Shown piece by piece: positions 22,603-33,540 of a stretch of 64,000 nt of DNA (within the stretch, counting starts at the first letter, position 1; the number at the start of each line of letters is the position of its first letter). The stretch is from contig NC_088312.1 of assembly GCF_910592395.1 (NCBI RefSeq), positions 10,540,001 to 10,604,000 of the forward strand, written 5' to 3'. Source of the stretch: Lineus longissimus. Taxonomy: Eukaryota; Nemertea; Pilidiophora; Heteronemertea; Lineidae. A model generated the notes under the pieces. The model did no database searches. It had not been told where the DNA came from and worked only from the letters and a program-made list of their open reading frames with translations. Position numbers and translations under genes: made by a program.

Positions 22603-24281
22603 GAGGATCAGTGACCTTGACCCAAGGTCAAGTGACGTTGGTCGAGGTCAAGGTCAGGACATTGATGTTGAAGGATATACACATTTGCAGACTCTCATGA
22701 CAACATATCAGGGGTTAAATTGGACTAGGACGAAATGATCTTCATTCTATTGGATGACCTTGAGTGGTCAAGTTACCCCTTGATGACCTTGAGGAGGTCA
22801 AATTCCATTCAGTGATATGAAGTATCTAGTATTGCTATACAGGTTAGCTTTGAAGTTGGCCCTCCTAAAATGGTTACCTCTTACCTGGGCCATAGGTAAA
22901 GTCAAAATCAATGTAAAATATGTCTTCAAGCTATTTTCAGTTTGTGATATGTTAGTTTCTGTCCTTGTTAGTCTGTAAAATATCTTCTGTTAACCTCCTA
23001 AGCCTGAAAAAATCCAGCTCTATCCTAATTAGAGTCAATCTGGACGTAAATTTAATTGATACCTCATATTACTGTAAATTGTTGTAATTCGGAGGGCTCA
23101 CATAGTTAACTCCAGGTAAGGGTCAAATGTGGATTAATAGTCAATAAGTTGATATTCAGTGGCAGTTTAAAAGTGTAAAGCTTTGAATTTGGGACAGCCA
23201 CTTAAAGAGGGACAGGTTATTTCTAAAGATGTATTCAGAAAAGAATTGAGGTTTTCTCAAATATGCCGAGTTAAAACAGGGTCATAATTCACTTGTTTCC
23301 AATCATAAACCAATCAAATGCCTGTGCCATAATGTTACGTTTCGACTGCTGATCATTCATTGCCGGTGATGCTGGCTTATAGCCCTTATACTCAAGTTTG
23401 CTTAGATACAGGTATGCAGATTTGTCAAGTTACATCTGATGTTGTAAGAACCATTTTCAAAAGATCATGAAGTAAGGCAGAAACTTCCCGGGTATCACTG
23501 GACATACCAAGCCTTTGCCATGGAGACAAGGAATGCGGCTGCACATGTAATGGGCTGAGTCTGCGATGCTTCCTATTCAGGTCATGTGGCAGGCAAAAGA
23601 GGGAGCTTTTCAGCTTATTTGTTTCTGAGCAAATTTGGGTCAAAATGCACACATGTATACTACAAGCACTAGGTTATAAAATGGCACCAGCACAAGAATC
23701 GCATTTCTATCTTCAAATACTATTGGTTTTAATTCAAATATCATGGGCCAACCATAATTATGGAGTTTTAGAAAGAACCTTTTGTTTCTTTTTCCTTTGA
23801 CAGAATTCACTCTTAGTCCTCTAAGTCCATATCTGGCTTTTGCAATATGCAGCATCAAGAAATAATTCGTCAAAACTGTTGCATGGCAAACTATCTGCCA
23901 TGCAAGCATATTATTGGTCTTCTAATATCTTGAACAATTTTGGTTCTTTTAATTGACATGTTTAAGGTGATATAACGTACCTATCTTGGCACATGATGTT
24001 TAAAGCATACTGTTTACATCTTTTCCCTTTTTACATGTATTACATTACATTCCCTTTTTCTTTTTTTCTGTATTGTTTTTTTGCTGTTAGGTTGTGAATA
24101 TACCCCAGCTGCCGAGCTACAAAATATTATGCAAAGCAGAAGCATTTTGTGTGCAGTTAGCTATTTGCCATCAACTTATGTTGGGGTCAGGGATTTAACT
24201 TAAGCTACAACCACTGACTTATGACTAAGTACAAGTGTCTAATACAGATTTCATTGGCCATATACTGTACACACATACTAG
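22603..24281 (+). other. TMTC2 3' UTR and downstream spacer
   Basis: Follows the TMTC2 stop. The first 200 bp hold a cluster of TGACCTTGA/TCAAGGTCA motifs. I did not find a convincing AATAAA near the stop, so the 3' end is not fixed. No further gene seen. Confidence 0.5.
22611..22657 (+). promoter_or_regulatory. TCAAGGTCA motif cluster and hairpin in TMTC2 3' UTR
   Basis: TGACCTTG-ACC-CAAGGTCA is a perfect 8-bp inverted repeat beginning nine bases after the stop codon. GAGGTCAAGGTCAGG follows, and TGACCTTGA recurs near 22753 and 22781. TCAAGGTCA is the extended half-site bound by ERR/SF-1-type nuclear receptors. In RNA the first block would make a short hairpin. Function is inference. Confidence 0.35.
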
Positions 24282-24464
24282 TACAGTAGAACCTCTCTAT
24301 TAAGGACACCCTCGGAACTGACAAGTACTGTCCTTGTTGGAGAGGTGTCCTGATTAGAGAGGTCCAATTGAATAGAAACAAGCCAATTTGGGATTAAGAC
24401 TAGTGTCCTTAATAGAGAGGGTGTGCTTAATAGAGAGGTGTCAGTTAAGGGAGGTTCCACTGTA
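24282..24464 (-). mobile_element. TA-flanked MITE copy 3
   Basis: TACAGTAGAACCTCTCTATT to GGGAGGTTCCACTGTA, 183 bp, intact ends with TA at each border. Downstream of TMTC2. Confidence 0.9.
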
Positions 24465-26448
24465 CATGTATTCTGTTAACAGCTTTGGATTGCAAACTGC
24501 TCTATCCCATCGAGAGTTTGTGAGACTCCACCAAACTGTGTTCTTAGATATCAGCCAGCCATTTAATTGTTGAATTGGCACATTTTAATCTAGCAAAGTT
24601 AATTAATATATTGTTGCACGACTCTTGATTAAATTTCTCCGTCTTAGCCTTTTAGGAAATTGATGTTTATCTTTTATCTCCAACGTATCGTTTCTCCATG
24701 TGATTAGCTATGCTCAATTTACAATTTTTCTCTCAAAAGTTGTGATGGTTTTGTTTATCATGAAATGATGTCAGATTGAGTGAATATTATCTGAGATGTC
24801 AGCCTGGTGGCAACAGGGGAAACTAGAGACAAGACCACTAATGAATATTCATAGCCGGTTGGAGGGTCGAGGCCTATCAATTAGGCGAGTGCATGTTTTT
24901 TACTCTCAAGTACATATTTGGAGATGTATTGAAAAAATATTTGCTGTGGCAAGTCTGCAGATATAAATAAATTGTTTGGTAAAAAAAATAATTTTGAATT
25001 TCGACAACCTGGCCATAGGGGGGTGGTTCAAATTTGGAGTGAAAATGGCCGATATGGGTAAAAATGTCCACTTGTGTCAAACTTGTCAATTTTTAAAAAA
25101 ATTTCCGTGGTCAATCACCAATTTAAATCGCACCAGTTACTCGCAAGATTAACCCGTATATCATATCCGAATTTCAGTTTCACTACTTGACGCATTCTTT
25201 GATGCGTCGCGGTCAAACATTGACAATTTAACTGCTAAAAGGCTTAAAAAATCAATTGTGGTCTTGTCTAACTAAGGAGAGCAAAGATTTAAGAATAAGC
25301 CGGCGGATGCACCTCAAGAAAATTGTGAGGTCTTATTAGACTTAGTTGACGCGAAAATATATTTTTGGGGTCACAACCCTGCTTCACCGTCAGTGTGTCA
25401 TAAGATGATGTTACATATCCCGAATATATAGGTAAATTATTTTGTATATTTCAGTGAAGTATTGAATTCATTCGGATATGTTGTATGTCTATTTGTGTAC
25501 ATATATTGTACAAGTGCTTACTACCTGAAAGGAGATGTTCCAGGAATTACTGATGGCTGTCATAAATGCAGAGCTTCACATACAGTTCCTAATGTAGAGG
25601 GCAGTGCTTGGATACATCCAAAAATGTGCACAAAGTTGTTTAGAATGTTTTCGTAAACTTTCTGCTGCATTCCTAAATATCAAGTCTACTGTGCATTCTG
25701 AGAGCCATCTGTAATTCCTGCTGCTATTCCTTCCAGCAGCAGTGTGTATTATGCTTTTTCGGATGTGAATTTCAGGGTATTGTGTGATTCAAATTCGCAT
25801 TAAGAACTATGTAGCAAAATATGAAATTTTGGCCAAGAAACTATTTGTACATATGTCTGCCCCGTGCCATAGGCCAAGTCATACATCTAAGAATAATTCT
25901 AACAACAATATCTTGGCTGCTGAGGTATTGTTGTTTAAGTAATGTTGTTGATTGGTGTCCCTGAGTTTGTTTGTGTTAGAATATACAATTTGACAATGGA
26001 AAACATTTCAGCATAAGTTGTAACTGTCCGGTGATAAGTTAGATATTGTCAACAGTTCTATCCATAAGTAATATTCCTTATTACGCGGTACAATATATTT
26101 TAGAAACTCCTCCGTGCCACATATCATGAAGTCATGACTTTCACAGATATGGATGTAAGGATTTGAGGTGATGAAATTCGCTTCAGTGCTGGTTAGGAAT
26201 GAAATGTACCGTCGTAGTGTTGCGCAATGAGGCATGTTACTTATGAGCAGAATTAAGTGGAAAACAGGGATGCCGTGTTTTATGTAAGATTTATTTGATG
26301 CTCTTTATTGTGATCTCAAGTCTTTGTTTGCTATGATTAGCTAGGTTATTTCCTTTCACCTTGACTAGATCTTACATGACATTACTGTTGACTCCATATG
26401 TAGTGGTGCTCTGTCTCTCCTAGTGTATTATCTGTCAGATTAAATTGA
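24465..26448. other. Intergenic spacer without recognised feature
   Basis: AT-rich DNA between the convergent genes TMTC2 and CEP43. Frames are under 80 codons with no domain resemblance. Confidence 0.6.
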
Positions 26449-26800
26449 AATTTAGTATCTGGCAGGCTGAACTCTGTCAACTTATATTAGGTTTCAGTAA
26501 CTGGCAGGCTCAACTCTATCAACTTAGATTAGGGTTCAGTGTCTGGCAGGCTCAACTCTGTCAACTTAGATTAGGGTTCAGTATCTGGCAGGCTCAACTC
26601 TGTCAACTTAGATTAGGGTTCAGTATCTGGCAGGCTCAACTCTGTCAACTTAGATAAGGGTTCAGTGTCTGGCATGCTGAACTCTGTCAACTTAGATTCG
26701 GGTTCAGTGTCTGGCAGGCTGAATTCTGTCAACTTAGATTAGGGTTCAGTGGCAGGGTGAACTCGGTCAACTTAGATTAGATTTCAGTATCCAACAGGTT
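26449..26800 (+). repeat. Minisatellite, 42-bp unit, about eight copies
   Basis: The block AACTCTGTCAACTTA recurs at 26470, 26512, 26554, 26596, 26638, 26680 and 26722 at exact 42-bp spacing, then at 26759 after a 5-bp loss. Units read TTAGATTAGGGTTCAGT, CTGGCAGGCTC and AACTCTGTCAAC. As 42 is divisible by three, one frame stays open (14-residue repeats); I treat this as a by-product and not a gene. Confidence 0.92.
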
Positions 26801-27481
26801 CAAGTGAAGTCACCAGGATTGCAATTGAATACCTATAATGTAAAATTCTCATGTAGTTTGTACAAAATTGTCAGTAAGATACTTCTAAATCAACATATTT
26901 TCAGTAATCTTAAGATATTGTAATTTTTGCTTTGATTCAATTTTGAATGGAATTAAAAGTATAGCAAAATTTAATTCTGGAATATTTTGATTAAACAGTG
27001 GATAACATTTAAAATGAAATAATGATCTCTTTAGGTCCGAATGTAGGTAGCAGGAATTTAAATATTAAATACAGGGCTACTTTGCCATGAGAGGTTGAAA
27101 TTTAGATTAACATCTGATAGTTATCTGGCAAATAAATCAATGTTTCAGCAAATGTGTCCAGGACAGTACAATAGAGTACCTGTCTTCAATATTGTAGCAG
27201 ACATTTTAGTGTTATTTGAAGATGTACTAGTGTCCTCCCATGGCAAAGTTGCCCCAGTATTTGGTTCTTTCAAAGCTTTGTGGTGGAAATATTGTCTGTA
27301 AATTATAAGGCTAGATGAATATGAGGTGAATACTTTCATGTGAATATCACCATTTCTCAAGTCAATGGGGATAAAGGTGCTATTTGGATTTGCTTTAGGA
27401 AAGTAGCTAGATTGTCAATATGGCGGTAAATAAATATATATTTATTTTACATGAAATCTTGTCGATATTCTTGTTCCAACC

Positions 27482-28640
27482 ATGCAAACAAAGACCAGCG
27501 CCTTTCAGATGGATCCACATATATACGAGAAAAAGACAAGTGTCTTGCCCAAGGAGTCACACCCATGCAAAAGTCCTTTCTTTTTCATAAGGCTCCACAC
27601 ATGTGGAAATGAGAAACAGGTGTCTTGCCCAAGGGTTAATGCCCGTATACACACCCATGCCAGTAAGAGACAAGTGTCCTGACCAAGGAGTCACATCCAT
27701 GCAAAGATCCTTTCTTTTTCATAAGGCTCCACACATGTGGAAGTGAGAAACAGGTGTACACACCCATGCCCGTGAGAGACAAGTGTCTTGGCCAAGGAGT
27801 CACATCCATGCAAAGACCAATCTTTTTCATAAGACTCCACACATGTGGAAGTGAGAAACAGGTGTCTTGGCCAAGGGTCAATGCCCATATACACACCCAT
27901 GTCAGTGAGAGACAAGTGTCTTGGCCAAGGAGTCACATCCATGCAAAGACCAATCTTTTTCATAAGGCTCCACACATGTGGAAGTGAGAAACAGGTGGCT
28001 TGCCCAAGGGTTAATGTCCATATACACACCCATGCCAGTGAGAGACAAGTGTCTTGGCCAAGGAGTCGCATCCATGCAAAGACCAATCTTTTTCATAAGG
28101 CTCCACACATGTGGAAGTGAGAAACAGGTGTCTTACCCAAGGGTTAATGCCCATATACACACCCATGCCAGTGAGAGACAAGTGTCTTGGCCAAGGAGTC
28201 ACATGATGCAAATAAAGGCAAGTCTCTCATAAGGCTCCATACATGTGTAAGTGAGAGACAAGCTTCTTGCTCAAGGGTTTATGCCCATATGCACATCCAT
28301 GCAAGTGAGAGGCAGGTGTCTTGCCCAAGGGTTCATGCCAAGTGTCTCTGAATCATGCAAGCTAGAGACATGTGTCTTGCCCAAAGGGATCACATCCATG
28401 CAATCAAAGACCAAGTGCTGTCTGTTTAAATGAGCCACATCCATCCAAGCTAGATACACATGTCTTCTCTACGGACCCATGGAAACAATGGGCCTAATCT
28501 TGTGTCTCGTCCAGGACCCACAATATGCAAACCAGAGACAGGCATTTTGTGGAAGGACCCATGCCTTATGAAACTAGAGACAAGTCTCTTGCCCAAGGAT
28601 CCAGGCCAGTGCAAACAAGGAGTCACATCCATGCAGACAA
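27482..28640 (+). repeat. Complex minisatellite, about 133-bp unit with half-unit structure
   Basis: CTCCACACATGTGGAA recurs at about 27593, 27727, 27835, 27968 and 28101, spaced 134, 108, 133 and 133 bp, with a diverged copy at 28235. Each unit has two related halves: ACAAGTGTCTTGGCCAAGG with AGTCACATCCATGCAAA, and ACAGGTGTCTTGCCCAAGGG with TTAATGCCCATATACAC. Beyond 28240 the units decay into shorter variants. Open frames on both strands are repeat by-products. Confidence 0.9.
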
Positions 28641-29993
28641 AGATTCTTCCTCCGAAGATGTGAAAAAAGAACGTACAATTGATAGGCAACGATTCCACAC
28701 AGAGGTAATTTTGAGAGAAGAGGTATATCCATTTCATAAGGCAGAAATATTGCCAAAATGAAATATTCCCATGGTCAGAGCCAAACGGGATGAGTTTTAT
28801 GGAAACCTTGTTCTTAGGAACAAGTTAAAAAGTGACATTTATTGATCCCGGGTACAAAGTTGTTTATTAACCCGCAAAAGTAACAAAAAAGGACAATCCT
28901 TCAGGGCTCACCCCAGTTGACCTATTACATCCTATTACATGATAGCAATATTGCACATGGAGGACCCACATGACCAGGAGCATGGCGAGGATGAGCAGGC
29001 AAGGCACTGGAAAATCCTTCCTACTGAAATAACTACAATACAACCAGTACAATTAAGGGTTCAATAATATCCATGTACATTGGTAAACTTACCAAAATGT
29101 TAGAGGGCGAAAACACGACTGCTCCTCACAGAAATAAAGACTTGAAAACTAAAACTTGAAAACATGGGTAAAAAGGAAAAGGAGCACAGGAAGGGATCTT
29201 CCTTACCAAAAACAAGGGCTCAAGTGACCTGGGTCCAGCAATTATAGATAAAACAAAACTTGGTCCCAGGATTAAGACAAGTTAAAGTTGGAGGGAAATT
29301 TAAACTCCAGTAAAAAACACTAAAGTTGATGTTAATCTTGGGCCCATCACTTGACTACCTCATCAATTCACCTCCAGGTGATGTTGAGTGGTGTTGAGTT
29401 TTGGAAATACACCAAAGAAGACTAGTTTGTCATTTATACAAAACAACTTTATTCTCAACTTTGTACAATAATTCTACATATTATCTACATTATCAGTTTA
29501 AAGATATCATTATATCCACAAATCATTTAAACAGAAAACAAGGAGACCATCACCAAATCACCTTTTTCATTTTGAACCACTTAAAATGTTGTTATCAAGT
29601 CTAAATTCTGACCAAATACATGTGGATGTGAAACTAATTCAGGACAACAATTTGTCTCCTACATTTACTACAGTACATGTGTGTACTACAACAAAGTCAA
29701 AAAATCTGAGGTAAGATCGATATGTTGTTAATTGGTGATTTAACACTTTTCTTAAGAATCATATTCTGATTATACATGTGGTGTTGGAAACTGGGTCATC
29801 TCAACAATTTTGGTGACAAAAGGGTTTTTTGATAGGTGGATCACCTTTTTCACAAGACTTTACAGTGTTTGAAGTCGTTAGTTACACCTTAAAACTGACA
29901 GAAAGTTCTACATTTTGATGAACGAGGAAGACGTATCTTCAACTGTCTTTGGGGAGTCATTATTTCTTGATATCACTGCTGTACATTACCCAA
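28641..29993. other. Intergenic spacer without recognised feature
   Basis: No gene, RNA or repeat recognised; short frames only. Confidence 0.6.
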
Positions 29994-30174
29994 TACAGTG
30001 GAACCTCCCTTAGCGGACACCTCTCTATTAAAGACAACCTCTCTATTAAGGACACTAGTTTTGGTCCCAAATTGGTACTTTCCATTCAATTTGACGTCTC
30101 TAATCAGGACACCTCTCTATTATGGACAGCATTTGTCAGGCCCGATGGTGTCCCTAACAGAGAGGTTCTACTGT
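29994..30174 (+). mobile_element. TA-flanked MITE copy 4
   Basis: TACAGTGGAACCTCCCTTAG to AGAGAGGTTCTACTGT; full-length, intergenic. Confidence 0.9.
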
Positions 30175-30602
30175 GTGTGTTTTTTCGCTCAGTCAATCAT
30201 CAGTTAACAATGAATCCAGCATGCATACCCGGTTTTGTAAGCCCTAGAGTGATTTTAGCAATTATCTATCAAATGTACAGACTCACGTACAAGAATCAAT
30301 GGGTTAATTTATCAGCAAGGCCAGGCTTTTTGTTCTTTGATGACGAAGTACAAATGAGTGGTTAACCCTTTTTTGTCTTGCACTGCAAATTCATCATCAA
30401 AGAAAAAAGGTCTGACCAAGCACATGCCACTACATTAGCTAGAGTGTTTTCTCACCAGCCTAGCAGTGATATTAGCCTATACTATGTAGACTATTCTATA
30501 AACCCGGGTAAGTGCGTCCTCCCTGAATTTTTGAACTTTTTAGAAATTATTGGAAGGGTAGTTTCAGTTTGAAAAGAGTAGTGACATGAGCATTTATCCA
30601 TA

Positions 30603-30766
30603 TACAGTGGAACCTCCCTTAGCGGACACCTCTCTATTAAGGACACTACTTCTTGTCCCAAATTGGAGGTTTCCCTTAAATTTGATCTCTCTAATCTGGA
30701 CACCTCTCTATTAAGGACAGCACTTGTCAGTCCTGAGGGTGTCCGTAAGAGAGATATTCCACTGTA
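30603..30766 (+). mobile_element. TA-flanked MITE copy 5
   Basis: TACAGTGGAACCTCCCTTAG to GAGATATTCCACTGTA. Lacks one of the internal ACCTCTCTATTAAGGACA blocks, so it is about 18 bp short. Lies 430 bp from copy 4 in the same orientation. Confidence 0.88.
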
Positions 30767-32882
30767 TTCTAATTGAAACCCCCGCAATGACACATTATCG
30801 ATGCTAAATTTATTTGATATCGATAGTATAAATCAAACCATACTAGATACACATCATCATTGTCGACATAAATTTACAACTAAACCATAAATTATCAATT
30901 AATTATAATAATTCATTAGTTAATTATACTGAAATGGTATCACTAAGCAGCAGTGGAGACTAAAAATCCTAAAGATAAATAGTCCAGGTAACCTCAACCC
31001 TATCCGCCACTCAGCAGAGGGTCGAGGAGGCCTCGTTGATTCACCCGAGGCGAGCCATACATTTTCAGTGCATACAGTGGATGCACTGTCATACCGAGCG
31101 CTCTGGTATTGTAGATTATTCACTTGGATCGAGGTTACCCATTCTACAGAAAAACACGTGACCAGTCACAGGAAGCTTACGCCCCCATATCGAGTTCATT
31201 GACGAGTGAATTGCCGGCAAGTACCAGTCTCTGTAATGAGTGAATGGAGGAGACTGGTGAAAGAGTCTAAAAGATTAACAAAAGACTATCGAGTTCAAGT
31301 CAAAGAGTCAATTTGTTGGTTTTATCAGAAATAGATAATTTTCCTTTCATCCAGATCAACCCACTTTATCTCGAGAAGATTTCACATCAGTTATAATAAC
31401 ACCACTTGAGTTATGACAGTTAGGTTTCTGTAATCAGTTACAAAACTATGCGCTCCAGTAGTGGATACAGGCCTAGTGACTGTCAATTTCAACAATACAG
31501 CAACGAAATAGACTTCATGAAAAGACCTGAGCGTATTTTGAATGATTTACAAGGCGATACAAGACTCAATGCAACTTGGAAAATTTTCAATTGTTCTGGG
31601 ACACACTGTAGAGACCTAAATGAAGCAATGAAAAGAATAGTCCATATAAACAGACCAAAATAGTAAAATTTGTTCATATGGCTGATTGTCAGGTGGGGAA
31701 AGTGCACAGGAAACTCGGAAATATTTGCCGTTATGGTACATGAACCTCTTGCATTATCCATGCCATCCAGGGTTTTGTGAAATTCCCCTTTTGGCGCAGG
31801 ATTAATTTAGTATCTTGAGAACACAGTTACTGTTCCTACAAGTACAATGTTGACAAGAGACTAAGTCTTACATTTATCGTGATGACACACCAACAAAAAC
31901 AGCAATTTTGTTTGTAGTTTCAATCAAAAACTGAAAGGTGTACTTACATAACGCTTATTAGGGGTTCTGAGATTCTCTTGTAAAGAAGAAACTAATTCCG
32001 GACCAAAAGACACAAGCTTCTTTCAAATTTACAAATTGGCACCAAATTTGACGCAACTTTTCAAAACAGGCAGATTTTCAAGGTCAATCAAACTTGGATT
32101 TGACAAACATTTCATACAGCAAGCTCCCTTGGCCTGCCAAACAGGAGAACACCGTTAACCTGGAAATTTTTGCGGCCAATTCGGTTTTGAGGAACCCTAA
32201 AACAGTCATTTCAACTAGATTTTCATTTTCAAGGCCAGATATTTTTGCAGAGATTTGCAAATTCAAAATGAAATGCTCACAAATATCTCCCATGTACAGA
32301 AAAACAATAGTAATCTACTAATAGTCTGAGGACTGATGATGATACATGCCAACTTTGACAATCTAACTACAACAGGAGCCAAATCATTTCTAATTTGTAT
32401 CCAATATAAGAAGGTATCACTTCCCAATTGCAGTACAAACCAATAAAAACCCTTTAGATTATGCCCAGCATAAGTATTTTTTCAGCTTTGCAATTGGTTT
32501 AAATATTCTGTTAGTATATTTTTCAGTAGTTACTCATCGCTATTATACACTGAATATAGCCTTGGCTGTGGGACAGGGAGAGGGGTTGATGTCACTCATG
32601 CTGTGCCCCACCACAACTACTCCTAAAGTCTACATTTCTGTACAAAACTTATACCTTTCAAGTGCTCAAACAACATCTACAGACATGCTCCATTCAAATA
32701 AAACAGACGTCCTGACACAGGATAATTATACATGTAACTCTTTTTAACAATATGCAATATTTGCTTCCATTTTGTAATGCAATGTAGTCCTTTTTAGTAA
32801 CAAGTTGGGGAAACCAGTGTACCAGTAGAAAAATCCAGCTCATATAACAAGTTCTACAAAGAACAACCAGGAATGAACGCCC
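30767..32882. other. Intergenic spacer without recognised feature
   Basis: AT-rich; short frames without recognisable domains or splice context. Confidence 0.6.
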
Positions 32883-33252
32883 AATAGCATTCCGCGACGT
32901 TACTATTTATAGCTCACAAGGTCATTTGAATAAGATATTGATGACGTTTTAGTCACGTGACAGTCGGACATCGACACTTATTTCTACGCATTTGAGCTTA
33001 TTTCAAAGTCAATTATCTTTGACCCTGCATTGTTTTTAGCATGGATGATACCATAGAGTCAGAGAGAGAAATATTCAGAACAATTATGTCGTATTTCCAA
33101 CATTCGGACATGTGCCAGATTGAATCTAATTGCCCCAGTTAGAAAGCCTGAATCCATTACGAAACCGCATGTTTGTCCACATTGCCTGTAATTCAGCGAT
33201 GGGGAAATAGAGGGCAGCAGCTGCAGTGACGTCATCTTCGCGGAATGCTATT
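32883..33252. mobile_element. 370-bp MITE, copy B, just 3' of CEP43
   Basis: Same AATAGCATTCCGCG / CGCGGAATGCTATT ends and nearly the same body as 21973-22344, with only scattered substitutions. It lies about 210 bp beyond the CEP43 stop, so it may fall in the CEP43 3' UTR. Confidence 0.9.
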
Positions 33253-33459
33253 GCTTTGTTGGTGAGTAACTTCCAGGGAACAAAAGAGGATTGGAATGAT
33301 ATGTATCGTTCAAAAACATTCGGCATCTATGTCAGAACTCCAATCATTTCTTGATTTTGTTTCTGAAAGTTACTGACTCAGCTGAATAAGACTTGACGTG
33401 AGTTTAATATTTGTGCATTTAAACAACAGTATCTCTTGTGTCTTTGATACATTTTCTGA

Positions 33460-33540
33460 TCATTGTTTCACGTCCTCCACATAATCAAATCCTCCATTGC
33501 CCTCGATTGATATGGACTGGTCTTGAGTAAGGTCGTCAAA
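33460..33540 (-). CDS. CEP43: CEP43 coding exon 16 (C-terminus)
   Basis: Acceptor CTTTCAG then FDDLTQDQSISIEGNGGFDY, VEDVKQ and a TGA stop at 33462-33460. FDDLTQD and DYVEDV mirror the human C-terminal LDDLTQD and DYLEDV. Confidence 0.94.
   Translation of the reverse strand, partial: FDDLTQDQSISIEGNGGFDYVEDVKQ

Noticed and set aside
27636-28232. Overlapping frames of up to 131 codons on both strands
   Set aside because: By-products of the ~133-bp minisatellite; no start context, splicing or domain support.
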